From the NCBI GenBank assembly GCA_003144275.1, contig NJBF01000011.1:1-64000 (forward strand): a DNA stretch of 64,000 nucleotides, read 5' to 3'. Both the position numbers and the translations under genes were made by a program. Below the pieces are notes generated by a model that was not told the origin of the DNA, did not search any database, and worked only from the letters and a program-made list of their open reading frames with translations. Positions 53,279 through 62,978 of this stretch are shown piece by piece; within the stretch, counting starts at the first letter, position 1, and each line of letters begins with the position of its first letter. The DNA is from Candidatus Heimdallarchaeota archaeon B3_Heim. Lineage in GTDB: Archaea; Asgardarchaeota; Heimdallarchaeia; Hodarchaeales; Hodarchaeaceae.

Positions 53279-54544
53279 ATGAATATTTTGAAACAATATT
53301 CTGGATCTATTGCTAAATTCCTTGCTGAAAATAAGTGGTTGATTTTATCATGTTTTCTAAACTTGATTATTCAGGTTATTATTGCTGTAATATATTTTAA
53401 TCCCATTGACTTCGTATTACAAGTAGAGACTGCTCGGGAAATAGCTCAAGGTAAAGTCTTGTATCGAGATATTAACCAAATTATCTATGAAGGGTCAATC
53501 CTTCCAAACCCTCAATATCCTCCCTTATATCTATATACACTTGCAGCTCTCATGTTTATAGCGGGAGTAGATGCATTTTCATACAACATGGTGAAAATTT
53601 TTCTCATTCTTGTCAATTTCATTGTTGCATTTCTTATCTATCACTTGATAAACACTAATTATGGTAAGATCATGGCTATTTTGGCGTTTAACTGGTTTTT
53701 ACTTAATCCATCAACCCTTGGAATAACTCTGGGAGGTTATCATGAATACTTCATGCTATTATTTGTTTTACTCGCTTACCACTGTTTTAACCATGAGCGA
53801 ATGACTTGGAGTGGGATATGTTTTGGATTAGCCCTACTGGTTAAGCCCATAGCAGGGGTTTATATTATTCCTATTCTTATATGGGGATTAAAGAAGAGGA
53901 AAATGACTTCAATATATATAGGGATTGTCGCAAGTTTAACTTTTACTATCGTATCACTGCCGTTTCTTTTATTAGCACCAGCAGAATATATTACGGATGT
54001 TTTTCTTGTGCACACAAACCGTCTTGACCCAAGTATGTCATTCTACGTGTATATTTTCACCGATCTCTCCCCGACTCTCTTCCCCTTTATTCTTCAACTA
54101 CTACTCTTCTCGATAATTGGAGTGATCTTATTCCATAAAATTCAATTCAAGGATCCAATGGAAATTTATATTGGTGTTCTACCATTTATTACGATATTTC
54201 TAGCATTTAATAGAATCTTGTATCCACATTATATACCAATGATATTCCCTTTCATTACTCTGTCGTTATTCTTGCTGATTGATCGCCATCGGCATGTACT
54301 CCCTAAGAAGAATACATTATGGCAAATTTATGGATATATTTTTGGCCTTGGGGTAGTCTATGTGGGTTACATTTGGTGGTCAATTCTTTGGTCAATGGAA
54401 GGATTTGGATCGTATAGGACGAATATCTATTTTCCCATCTCTGCAGGTATTTGTATTGGTGGCCTCTTAATTATTACAATCATATCACTCTGGTCAATTA
54501 TAACAATGGCTAGCGTGAAAAACAGGAATGAAATACATGTTTAA
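53279..54544 (+). CDS. GT-C-like membrane glycosyltransferase
   Basis: 421 residues with about nine to ten TM helices. The first periplasmic-type loop has VETAREIAQGKVLYRDINQI and NPQYPPLYLYTLAALMF, a pattern of GT87/PMT-like GT-C transferases with an acidic residue after TM1. MTWSGICFGLALLVKPIAG recalls the ALLxKPxP motif of mannosyltransferases. It probably adds a sugar from a dolichyl phosphate donor to an extracellular glycan or lipid. ATG 53279, Shine-Dalgarno AGAGGA. Its 3' end overlaps the rhomboid gene by 17 nt, so the two are co-translated. Confidence 0.8.
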   Translation: MNILKQYSGSIAKFLAENKWLILSCFLNLIIQVIIAVIYFNPIDFVLQVETAREIAQGKVLYRDINQIIYEGSILPNPQYPPLYLYTLAALMFIAGVDAFSYNMVKIFLILVNFIVAFLIYHLINTNYGKIMAILAFNWFLLNPSTLGITLGGYHEYFMLLFVLLAYHCFNHERMTWSGICFGLALLVKPIAGVYIIPILIWGLKKRKMTSIYIGIVASLTFTIVSLPFLLLAPAEYITDVFLVHTNRLDPSMSFYVYIFTDLSPTLFPFILQLLLFSIIGVILFHKIQFKDPMEIYIGVLPFITIFLAFNRILYPHYIPMIFPFITLSLFLLIDRHRHVLPKKNTLWQIYGYIFGLGVVYVGYIWWSILWSMEGFGSYRTNIYFPISAGICIGGLLIITIISLWSIITMASVKNRNEIHV

Positions 54545-55127
54545 TGATCGAATAGCACGTATCCAGACTTCTTTACCCCCATTATTTGTAACTCTGAGTA
54601 TAGGGGTAATTTTAATTCTCATCTACATTTTTGGGATGATCTTTTATCCCGACCAGTTATTAATCCAATCACGAGATATGATAGGTCAATGGGGTCAAGA
54701 TAATGAACTGATACTCAATGGGGAATGGTATAGGCTATTTACAGCGTTCTGGATCCACGGAAATGTTGTTCACCTTGCTTCAAATCTCCTGTTCCTACTC
54801 ATTTTCGGTTCGCGACTTGAAGAATTAGTTAAGGGATATGAACTCTTTCTGGTTTTTCTCATTAGTGGTATAATCGGCAATGTAGCTACGCTTGGTTCCA
54901 TTCTTCTAGGTATTGATTTTATCTCCTTGGGAGCTTCAGGAGCTGTCTTTGGCTTACTGGGAGCTATTTTATTCTTATTAGGTGGAAAGTCAAAACGAGA
55001 AAGAAGGTCAATGTCTTATTTCATACTGATATTCTTTGTCATAACTATTGGCCAAGATACAAATTTCATATCACACTTGTTTGGACTAGTGGGGGGATTT
55101 TATGTGATGAAACTCCTCAAGAATTGA
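54528..55127 (+). CDS. Rhomboid-family intramembrane serine protease
   Basis: 199 residues, six TM helices. Catalytic Ser in GASGAVFGLLGAI, catalytic His in FISHLFGLVGGF, and the conserved WIHGNVVHLASNLLFLLIFG (TM2 HxxxN-like) are all present. The protease cleaves TM segments of membrane proteins. The start may be ATG 54528 or 54537; the frame overlaps the end of the glycosyltransferase gene, a tight operon. It ends 14 nt before the convergent Trx-V4R gene. Confidence 0.93.
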   Translation: MKYMFNDRIARIQTSLPPLFVTLSIGVILILIYIFGMIFYPDQLLIQSRDMIGQWGQDNELILNGEWYRLFTAFWIHGNVVHLASNLLFLLIFGSRLEELVKGYELFLVFLISGIIGNVATLGSILLGIDFISLGASGAVFGLLGAILFLLGGKSKRERRSMSYFILIFFVITIGQDTNFISHLFGLVGGFYVMKLLKN

Positions 55128-55141
55128 TGAAAGGATATAGT

Positions 55142-56731
55142 TCAATCAAGTTCTGCTAAGAATTCGCAGTGAGAATGACCGCTTGCTTGACATTTGACTT
55201 CACGAACAATAACATCCTCCTCAATAAAAAGATCTAATCTGCCATTAATAAAGCCAGAGAGAAAATCATCTAGCATATGAACTTTAGGAGGTTCTTCTAC
55301 ACCAGGAAATAATGTAACATGATCAACAGTTTTCAAATTAATACCAGATGTGGCTGCACTTTCCCAAACTCTGAAGATCGCACTCTCATCATCGATCTGT
55401 TTGACAACAACATCAGGTGAATGGATCCGTGACAGACTAGAGATATTGCCGAAGTAATAACTTAAGACTTGACAGGCTTGCTCAAATTCCATAGCACCTA
55501 AAAGATTTGCATCAATCTCCCGTCGATTAATGATTCTGCTAATAATTCCAAAGTCCTCTAAGATTTGCCCATAATGTTGGCCAGCATAGGCAAGCAAGGT
55601 TGAATTAAATGGATCAGAGAATTTGAGGGAGGTAAGGATATGTTGTAAGACGGAGATATGGATAAAATCGCCTATTGCAGGCCGCATCCATTTTTTATTC
55701 AGAAGGGAATCATACATATTTTTAGAAATGTTCCCAATAGATAGTTCAAATCGTAAGCGATCGGTTTCACTGAAAAATTCTTTAGAATCCATTTTGGAAA
55801 GATCATAATGATCAGAGGTTTCTCCCAGCTTGATATCAAATTCACAGTGATGATCCCCCAGTCCCCAACATTTAGTTTCCGTGACAGCCGCTTTTTCTCC
55901 TAAAGTGACCTCAATTAAACCGGCAATTTCTCCTGCAAAAAACCCACAGACATCTTGGCCAATATCAGAGTTTTCAACTGCATGAGCCGATCCGTTCACA
56001 TGAAGTTTGACATGATAATCCGATACTTGATCAAAGCTTAAATCAGATGCCACATTTAAAGCCATAGGATTTGGTCCATACAGGATTTTGAACCCTTTTA
56101 ACATCTCTTTAAAACGGTTCTTCATCCGATGTTCATTCATAATATTTCTGTTATAACTGTGTAACCAGGATTGGGCAGCCCCGAATTTACCTGCTAGTTC
56201 ACCTGCACGGAATAAATATCCCTTAGCAATTGGATTGATAGCAATTAACGAAGTTACAATAGCCTGTAAGTGTCCTATATGAACATAATCACCAATTGAA
56301 GGTCGAATGACAGTTTCAAGTTCATCAACGTCCAATAAGCGACCAGAAACGGTAATGATCGAAAGTTTCCGCCATCTATCCCTGTCTGCTTCACTTGCTT
56401 TGACACCAGCTTCAATCAATTTATTGAAGAGGTAGTTAAATAGATCATATCCTTCAGAAGAAAACATACCTGTATCTTCCCCTCCGAAGGAGGAAAACAT
56501 AGACGCGGCCTGAGTAGCAGTCAAAATGACTTCATCATTGAAAAGAACATGGGGAACCTGATACACATGATATCTTTTACTAGCAATGTCAGCGTGGTCA
56601 TCCGTATCAATGATCTTCAGAGTGGCGCCCCCTTGGGAAGTGTCAACAATACGTTTGATATGTTTCTCAACGGGTTTACAAACTGCGCATTTTGGCCCTT
56701 TAAACAGTATTATGCTTATGGGTTCTGCCAT
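55142..56731 (-). CDS. Thioredoxin-like/V4R/V4R fusion protein
   Basis: 529 residues. Residues 1-85 form a glutaredoxin/thioredoxin-like domain with C15-A-V-C18 (ILFKGPKCAVCKPVEKHIKR) and the cis-Pro region QVPHVLFNDEVI. Two V4R domains follow: the first ends in ETKCWGLGDHHCEFDIK (about residues 280-300), the second in REVKCQASGHSHCEFLAELD at the C-terminus. Each V4R domain is preceded by helices. V4R domains bind small hydrophobic ligands in bacterial regulators and also resemble the TRAPP subunit Bet3. A redox-linked sensor is plausible. It is transcribed alone, and ends convergent to the rhomboid gene. Start ATG 56731. Confidence 0.88.
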   Translation of the reverse strand: MAEPISIILFKGPKCAVCKPVEKHIKRIVDTSQGGATLKIIDTDDHADIASKRYHVYQVPHVLFNDEVILTATQAASMFSSFGGEDTGMFSSEGYDLFNYLFNKLIEAGVKASEADRDRWRKLSIITVSGRLLDVDELETVIRPSIGDYVHIGHLQAIVTSLIAINPIAKGYLFRAGELAGKFGAAQSWLHSYNRNIMNEHRMKNRFKEMLKGFKILYGPNPMALNVASDLSFDQVSDYHVKLHVNGSAHAVENSDIGQDVCGFFAGEIAGLIEVTLGEKAAVTETKCWGLGDHHCEFDIKLGETSDHYDLSKMDSKEFFSETDRLRFELSIGNISKNMYDSLLNKKWMRPAIGDFIHISVLQHILTSLKFSDPFNSTLLAYAGQHYGQILEDFGIISRIINRREIDANLLGAMEFEQACQVLSYYFGNISSLSRIHSPDVVVKQIDDESAIFRVWESAATSGINLKTVDHVTLFPGVEEPPKVHMLDDFLSGFINGRLDLFIEEDVIVREVKCQASGHSHCEFLAELD

Positions 56732-57013
56732 GGACTTCTCTACTTCCGGCTTTGATCTTTTTGAGCGAAAAATATTATTCTTAGTAATACTATTATTTTT
56801 ACTATAGTCTTGAATTATATATCTATCTCATCATCGTAATGTTCGCTAAGCACAATATTCCCTTTGCTGTAATATCACAATCCTTAATATTTTTGATGAG
56901 GGGTCGAAGACATTCCTTTCTCCTCGGATTAATCCTGAGAAAGTAATTTTTTTCCTGAATTGTACAAAAATTTTTATTACATAGTCTAAGAGAAACAGTG
57001 GTGGTAAAGAAAG

Positions 57014-57745
57014 TTGAATATAATAGATTTCTTTGAACAACACTATAATTTGAAATCTCCCAAAGTCTTAGAAGCCTATCAAGGATATTTAGTGGCTGGA
57101 AAATTCCAAAAACAACCTAGATGTTTTTGGATAAATAAACAAAATATTGAAGGTTTAACCGAAATCGCTAAAATCGTAGCAATTGAGACAGCTTTTCAAG
57201 GAATATTATCACTGATTCCAGGCGGGTCCTTTGCCTATCGGCTTATCAAAGATCAGATTGGATACCCCCCGAGATATAATATAATTTTTGAACCTGATTT
57301 ATATGAAATCAAATATAACTATATTGCCTTAGACAAAGAAGGGCAACCACAAAATATAGTAAATAGAGTAACCAAACAAGTTGACGATGCCGCAAAATTC
57401 GCAGTTAAAGCTGGAGAAAAACTTCAAGACACGATTTTTGACATCTTCAAGAAGAAAAAAGATGCTGAGGATTCCGAAGCAAAACCATCGGATGATCCTA
57501 TTCTCGGATTCACCTATTTTCGTTTTATTGATAAAACAAGCCTGATTCGAAATCAAATCATTTCCAAACGTATTGATGCAACACAATCACGGTCAGGGAA
57601 ACTGACGAAAAAAATGATTTCTGAACTCGCTCCTTCCATCGTCATTAGTTTCAAAACCACTGCGAACGAAGAAGCGGTGGATTTCCTGAAACATCTTCAA
57701 ACACTAGGTTTCAAAGTCCATTTTCCAAATCAAGTAAAAGAGTAA
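57014..57745 (+). CDS. Hypothetical protein, 243 aa
   Basis: Starts at TTG 57014 (MNIIDFFEQHYNLKSPK) with weak ribosome-site evidence. An amphipathic, weakly hydrophobic segment (VAIETAFQGILSLIPGGSF) lies at about 58-76, and a coiled, Lys/Asp-rich linker (KKKKDAEDSEAKPSDD) at about 145-162. The C-terminus has VISFKTTANEEAVDFLKHLQ. No family was recognised. It ends 8 nt before the convergent citF. Confidence 0.6.
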   Translation: MNIIDFFEQHYNLKSPKVLEAYQGYLVAGKFQKQPRCFWINKQNIEGLTEIAKIVAIETAFQGILSLIPGGSFAYRLIKDQIGYPPRYNIIFEPDLYEIKYNYIALDKEGQPQNIVNRVTKQVDDAAKFAVKAGEKLQDTIFDIFKKKKDAEDSEAKPSDDPILGFTYFRFIDKTSLIRNQIISKRIDATQSRSGKLTKKMISELAPSIVISFKTTANEEAVDFLKHLQTLGFKVHFPNQVKE

Positions 57746-57753
57746 TTAGACAA

Positions 57754-59313
57754 TTAGTCTGTAATGCTGTATATCACATCTAAATAAGTTCCATCACGAT
57801 ATTCTACCAGAGTGGTGATATCAGATGTAAATTCAGGACTTATTGGGGAGACAATACTGTGAGATTCCTCTTTTAGTTCATTTATAGTTCTTAAATTGAG
57901 TTTTGCCTTGCGTAATCGTTTTTCTATCCTTAAGCGCTTTGGTGTAGGGTGAGGATTAAGAGCGATTCCACCATCTGTGATAATTAGATCAATACTGTCC
58001 CCTGGAGTACTCACAGTAGTAACTGAGTCAAGAATAGAGGGTACTTTTCGAGCGACAGGAACAACGATCATACTGACCTTTGCCCGAGCTGCATCTTGAT
58101 GTCCTCCGATGCCCGAGTTTAGAAGTCCATTACTAAAAGTATTCACATTGACATTAAAATTTAGGTCAATTTCTGTGGCACCAAGAACAGTAAAATCCGT
58201 ATTTAATGCGATACACGCTTTGTTGAATGGATTATAAGCGTGATCAATGGAAATTTCAACATGATTCTCATTTCTGTGCAAAGATTCAATCGCTCCAAGA
58301 TCGAACGATTGAGCATCATAGATTGCGGTGAATAGTCCCTCTTCGAGCATCTTCACTGAATTAGTAGCAATTCCTCCGAATATATATCCCCCATGAATGT
58401 TCTTATCTGCCATTAGTTCTTTCAAATATTGGGAAGCGGCTAACGACATTCCTCCTGCTCCTGCTTGCCAATTAAATCCGTCATTCAGATATCCTGAATG
58501 TTCCATTACTTGAACTACCGTCTCTGCAATACCTAATCGTTGGGGAGAGGGTTTTCTACCTAAGCTTCCAGAGGCAATTTTTTCAGGATCACCAATTTTA
58601 TCTACTTCTAGAACATAATCCACCCGACTCGAAGGGATACTGACATGTACCAGGGGTTCGTTAATAACAGTATCAGTTACCCCAACTACTATGTTTGCAT
58701 ATAACGAATCTGTTTCTAATGGATATCCTAAACTTCCAAAAGCGTTTTTTCCAATCATTCCTGTTAAATTACCAATAAAATCACATGCTGATGCAGCAAT
58801 AAATGTGACATCGACAGGTAAACTACCCTCCTGAACTGCACGAGTTCGTCCTCCATGTGAACGAAGTATTGTAGGAACTTTCACTTCTTCGCGTGAAATG
58901 GCATTTCCTAGTGGTCCATTCACACTTCCTTCAATACGTCCGATCACTCCAGATTGAATAAATTCAATTAAAGGAGTATGCACAGGAAATAATGCCGTGG
59001 TGGCTAGTGTTATATTGTTAATCCCGTAAGATGCGAGTGCTTCCACAATCGGTAGGACGATATTATCACCATTTCTCAAAGCGTGATGAAATGAAATAGA
59101 CATCCCATTCCGAAGGGGTAAGACATCCAAAAGTGCTTCAACTGAGTCAAAGAATCGTTTAGTTTTTCGAGAGACATATGTTGGTTGATAAGCGGTTCCT
59201 ACCCGGGTACCAGCGATAGTACTATTATGAATTCCCTTATATGGTTTTAAAACTCGATTAAAAACTTTTTCAGGAAATTTTCTACCCAAAATATTGGTAA
59301 TGTCTGTAGTCAT
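57754..59313 (-). CDS. citF: Citrate CoA-transferase (citrate lyase alpha subunit)
   Basis: 519 residues from ATG 59313, chosen because AGGAG lies just upstream and the length fits CitF; an upstream in-frame extension to 59427 is not supported. The sequence follows CitF: ISFHHALRNGDNIVLPIVEA, EGSVNGPLGNAISREEVKVP, RSHGGRTRAVQEGSLPVDVT, GVTDTVINEPLVHVSIPSSR, GGYIFGGIATNSVKMLEEG, NSGIGGHQDAARAKVSMIVV and IDLIITDGGIALNPHPTP. It exchanges the acyl group of the lyase (or of acetyl-CoA) with citrate to give citryl-CoA. No citE or citD is present; a short citryl-CoA lyase lies at 61013. Confidence 0.92.
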   Translation of the reverse strand: MTTDITNILGRKFPEKVFNRVLKPYKGIHNSTIAGTRVGTAYQPTYVSRKTKRFFDSVEALLDVLPLRNGMSISFHHALRNGDNIVLPIVEALASYGINNITLATTALFPVHTPLIEFIQSGVIGRIEGSVNGPLGNAISREEVKVPTILRSHGGRTRAVQEGSLPVDVTFIAASACDFIGNLTGMIGKNAFGSLGYPLETDSLYANIVVGVTDTVINEPLVHVSIPSSRVDYVLEVDKIGDPEKIASGSLGRKPSPQRLGIAETVVQVMEHSGYLNDGFNWQAGAGGMSLAASQYLKELMADKNIHGGYIFGGIATNSVKMLEEGLFTAIYDAQSFDLGAIESLHRNENHVEISIDHAYNPFNKACIALNTDFTVLGATEIDLNFNVNVNTFSNGLLNSGIGGHQDAARAKVSMIVVPVARKVPSILDSVTTVSTPGDSIDLIITDGGIALNPHPTPKRLRIEKRLRKAKLNLRTINELKEESHSIVSPISPEFTSDITTLVEYRDGTYLDVIYSITD

Positions 59314-59876
59314 TATAGGAGCTCCTGTTAATGCATCATTACATATATGAAACGGGAGTAAGCTTCTTTGCAAAAAGTATTTGCTTAGCGCTAAAAAACA
59401 CGAATAATTCAGAAAAGCCTTATTCAATTTGTTAAGACAAAAAATTCACAATAGCAAGGATTTACCGTCATCGGAAAATATTTGAAATGTACTTTTTCAG
59501 AAGAAATCGGTATGAAAATGACCTTCCACCTATTGATATGAATAGGTGCGCTGTTGAGAAGCGCGCTCTAATTTGATTAGATCTAATGTAGGATTGTAAT
59601 TATGGTAAACTTCTTACCATTTTGTCGATAGATTCTTAGATTTAAATCTGCAAATGGTACAGGAATCCTAGATTATGAATTAGAGTGGGTAGTATCATTC
59701 ATTTTGGTCATTGAACTCTTCTTGAAGAATTCTCTTCAGTAGAAACATACTACTCATTTTTGATTCCACAAGTAATTATCCTTCATAAGTGTCTCTTTCT
59801 GCTTTTATCTAATCAAGTTAGATCTATTCGTCAAACTAAGAATATCTAGTGTGCTAAAAAGTCAGAATTAAAAGGA
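59314..59876. other. Divergent intergenic region with tandem hairpins
   Basis: No gene was found. At 59528-59564 two adjacent hairpins occur: ACCTATT/AATAGGT (59528-59534 with 59541-59547, loop GATATG) and GCGCT/AGCGC (59548-59552 with 59560-59564). A small regulatory RNA or operator pair between citF and the GTPase gene is possible. The remainder is AT-rich without clear signals. Confidence 0.35.
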
Positions 59877-60872
59877 ATGAGAATAATGAATTGGAATACT
59901 AAGTTTAAATGGTATAAATTTAGTGTCGTAAGAAAAATTCGAAATTTAGAAGGCGATGAATTAGTTAAAGTATTAGAGGACACAATTCAAGACATTTATG
60001 AAAAAAAATTAGACAAGAATGGATTCTTCAAGCTTTACATAAATCAACTAAATCAATTTATTTCAGACACTAAGGGAAAACCTACGAAGGGAAGTACACG
60101 GCAATTCGACCCCTTTTTCATACCCCGATCGGGGGATGGAAGGATAGTTCTATTTGGATTATCAAATGTTGGCAAGAGTACTTTAATGAACGCCATAACC
60201 AACACGGATGTAAAAACAGGTAGCTATCTTCATACTACACGAGAAGCACTTGCAGGAACTTTGGAATTTCGAGGCGTCAAAATTCAAATAATTGACTTAC
60301 CTGGGTTTTTAGACTTCAAAGAAGATTGGAATATCAGTAAACAGATAGTCAGAGTGGCAAGAACTAGTGATTCTATCATATTAGTCATTGATCTTTCAAT
60401 GGATATCAAAAGACAGTATAAATTTTTGATGGACCAATTGATCAACTCAAAATTACTAGAAACGGAAGAAGATTCGGAAATTTACAACCTTGGAATTATT
60501 GCTACTAAAGGTGATTTACCAACTTCAAAACAGAATTATAGCATCCTAGAATCTCAGACAACAATACCCATACTACCAATCTCCAGCAATAATCCAGAGT
60601 CATTAAATAATCTAAAAAGGTATATATATGATCTTCTAGACGTCATTCGAATTTATACGAAACCTCCCCGAAAAGAACCAGCAAAAATCCCATTTATAAT
60701 CTCCAATGGATCAACAATTAACGAATTAGCCGAAAAAATTCATAATGATCTTGTAAGACATTTCCGTTACGCGAAAATCTGGGGATCTTCTGTTGAATTT
60801 CCTGGTCAACGAGTAGGACCTGATCATCAATTGAATGATGAAGATATTGTAGAAATTACAACAGCTAGATAG
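59877..60872 (+). CDS. DRG/OBG-like GTPase with C-terminal TGS domain
   Basis: 331 residues. ATG 59877 or ATG 59886, the latter better spaced from AAGGA. N-terminal helices precede the G domain: G1 GLSNVGKS (94-101), switch with HTTREALAGTLEFRG, G3 IIDLPGF, G4 TKGD. The C-terminal 75 residues (IPFIISNGSTINELAEKIHN to DEDIVEITTAR) are a TGS domain, with HFRYAKIWGSSVEFPGQRVG typical of the DRG branch. DRG proteins associate with ribosomes and regulate translation. The position between the two citrate genes is probably coincidental. Confidence 0.88.
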   Translation: MRIMNWNTKFKWYKFSVVRKIRNLEGDELVKVLEDTIQDIYEKKLDKNGFFKLYINQLNQFISDTKGKPTKGSTRQFDPFFIPRSGDGRIVLFGLSNVGKSTLMNAITNTDVKTGSYLHTTREALAGTLEFRGVKIQIIDLPGFLDFKEDWNISKQIVRVARTSDSIILVIDLSMDIKRQYKFLMDQLINSKLLETEEDSEIYNLGIIATKGDLPTSKQNYSILESQTTIPILPISSNNPESLNNLKRYIYDLLDVIRIYTKPPRKEPAKIPFIISNGSTINELAEKIHNDLVRHFRYAKIWGSSVEFPGQRVGPDHQLNDEDIVEITTAR

Positions 60873-61012
60873 ATACTTCTCGATGTCATCATCATTTATT
60901 TCATTTAAAGTCATAAAAAAAAGGAGGTTTGATACACCATAATTCTTGGGGCATATCTTCAGAAATGTTATAACAATCAATTCACTTCACAAAATACCAG
61001 TGGGAAAAACGC

Positions 61013-61774
61013 ATGTGGGAAACGAAAATTACGAAAGTCTCTCCAAATGAACTCTTAATTAGAGGATATCCCCTCGATGAACTCATTGGTTCCATTTCTT
61101 ATGCAGCCGGAATTTATCTAGCATTAAAGGGAGATTTACCAACCAAACAAGAGGAAAGGGTTATTAATGCCATTCTAGTAGCAACAATGGATCATGGAGT
61201 GACTGCACCGTCGGCAGTGGCTGCTAGAACGGTAGCTTCCTGTGGAGTTCCAATTACCACCGCTATGGGTGCTGGAATACTTGCAGTTGGTGATCATCAT
61301 GGTGGGGCTGGTGAAAAATGTATCAAATTCTTAAAAAAGGCATTCGAATATCAGGAAAATGATCAATCTCTTTCAGAATTAGCTAAAAATGTTGTTACCC
61401 AAGCTAAAAAGAAAAAACAACGAATACCAGGTTTTGGACATCGTTTTCATACTGATGATCCCAGGACAAAGAAGCTCCTTCAAGTTGCATTAGATGAGGG
61501 AATTAGCGGAATGTTCGTGGAATTGGCTAAACTGATTGCATCGGAATTATCTACACAATCAAATCGACCGCTACCACTCAATGTTGATGGAGCAATCGGT
61601 GCATTACTCGCTGATATGGGATTCAAAGCTCAAATTGGTAAAGCGTTTTTTGCCATCGCACGTGTAACTGGGTTGACAGCTCATATCTTAGAGGAATATT
61701 CTCAGAGACCCGTTCGGACAATTATTCCTTCAGACGCGAAATATACTGGTGAGGAAAAAAGGCAGATACCTTGA
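61013..61774 (+). CDS. Citryl-CoA lyase (short citrate-synthase-like)
   Basis: 253 residues, the citrate-synthase fold reduced to its catalytic half: ILVATMDHGVTAPSAVAART, GILAVGDHHGGAGEK and the conserved IPGFGHRFHTDDPRTKKLL with the active-site His, plus GAIGALLADMGF. It matches citryl-CoA lyases that split citryl-CoA into acetyl-CoA and oxaloacetate. With CitF at 57754-59313 it could complete ATP-independent citrate cleavage. It may instead work in the reverse direction. Start ATG 61013. It is convergent with the flavoprotein (5-nt gap). Confidence 0.85.
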   Translation: MWETKITKVSPNELLIRGYPLDELIGSISYAAGIYLALKGDLPTKQEERVINAILVATMDHGVTAPSAVAARTVASCGVPITTAMGAGILAVGDHHGGAGEKCIKFLKKAFEYQENDQSLSELAKNVVTQAKKKKQRIPGFGHRFHTDDPRTKKLLQVALDEGISGMFVELAKLIASELSTQSNRPLPLNVDGAIGALLADMGFKAQIGKAFFAIARVTGLTAHILEEYSQRPVRTIIPSDAKYTGEEKRQIP

Positions 61775-61779
61775 AAAGA

Positions 61780-62772
61780 TTACAAAATTTGTCTTTTGAC
61801 TTCATCTTGATCTTTCAAATGTTCTTGTTTCCAATATGGATCCCGAATAAACAGGTATGCCCCATGAGCAGCTAATGCTCCTTGTGCAGCAGCAACAGCT
61901 GCTAACTGGTAAGGGGTGACAATATCCCCAGCTGCAAAGATGCCCTCTACATTTGTGCGCATTAGGTCATCAACAATAATAAATTTACCAGAGAAATATA
62001 GTCCCAAATTCTCAAAAATTTCAGTATTAGGTTTTAATCCCACAGCAAGAATCACACAGTCTACTTCTAGGTCAAATTTCTCATTAGTATCAACATTTTC
62101 TAGAACTGCTCCTTCTACTCTTTGTTTTCCAGTAATTTCTAAAATATTGGTCTTGAACAGGATTTCTGCAAGCTTGTCGTTGGTAACTTTTGCTAAGTTC
62201 ATTTCAGATGCTCGGAAGGCATCCCGTCTGTGGGCAAGGTAAACCTTGTCAGCAACATTAGCTAAATCAATAACGGCATCAATAGCAGTATCTCCCCCAC
62301 CCACTACAAGAACGCGCTTATCATAGAAGGCTGCAGGCTCAGTGACATAGGGGTAAACACCACGGTTTTTCTTTGAGAATTTAGATTCACCAGGAATACC
62401 TAGCTCGTTAGGTTTCATTCCTGTGGCAATAATAATGGATTTTGCTTGAAATTTCGACCCTTCAGCAGATTCGAGTGTTAAATCTTTATAAATTTTAGTA
62501 ATACGATCCTTTACAAGATGTACACCATGATCAGCTGCTTGTCTTACCCATTCCGAGACTAAATGATCTGCCCGAATACTAGGAGTCCCTGGATAATTGT
62601 AAATCTTTTTATGAGGATAGATGGTAGATAAAAGACCACCCCAGGTACCACCTTCAAACACAGCCGCACGTAATCCTTTACCTGATGCGACTATTCCTGC
62701 CGATAACCCTGCAGGCCCTCCACCTACGATAATTAGATCAAAATTCATAACGCGTTCGTTTTGTTCTGACAT
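61780..62772 (-). CDS. Thioredoxin-reductase-like flavoprotein without CxxC
   Basis: 330 residues. FAD-binding LIIVGGGPAGLSAGI (G17-G22) and the NAD(P)H loop VLVVGGGDTAIDAVIDLA show the thioredoxin reductase/FNR type. Where the redox-active CxxC of TrxB is expected, the sequence is NRGVYPYVTEPAAFYDK, with no Cys pair. It is therefore closer to the ferredoxin-NADP reductases or NADH oxidases of this fold, such as YumC. The C-terminal GIFAAGDIVTPYQLAAVAAA completes the FAD site. Its electron partner is unknown. Start ATG 62772. Confidence 0.85.
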   Translation of the reverse strand: MSEQNERVMNFDLIIVGGGPAGLSAGIVASGKGLRAAVFEGGTWGGLLSTIYPHKKIYNYPGTPSIRADHLVSEWVRQAADHGVHLVKDRITKIYKDLTLESAEGSKFQAKSIIIATGMKPNELGIPGESKFSKKNRGVYPYVTEPAAFYDKRVLVVGGGDTAIDAVIDLANVADKVYLAHRRDAFRASEMNLAKVTNDKLAEILFKTNILEITGKQRVEGAVLENVDTNEKFDLEVDCVILAVGLKPNTEIFENLGLYFSGKFIIVDDLMRTNVEGIFAAGDIVTPYQLAAVAAAQGALAAHGAYLFIRDPYWKQEHLKDQDEVKRQIL

Positions 62773-62978
62773 TCATAAAATCCCCTGAATTGGATTATTT
62801 GTCTCTTTTTTTTTCGATGTTATATTATATTACTGCTCTGTTTGTAGTAAAAAATCATTATAGTATCTAATGACAGAAATCTCAAGGAATTTTCCCTCTA
62901 ATTAGACTTTGGTAGGGATAAATGTGGAAAAAAATGAAGGAGTTGTTCTCCTTAATATCAAATAATAAAACAAACACT

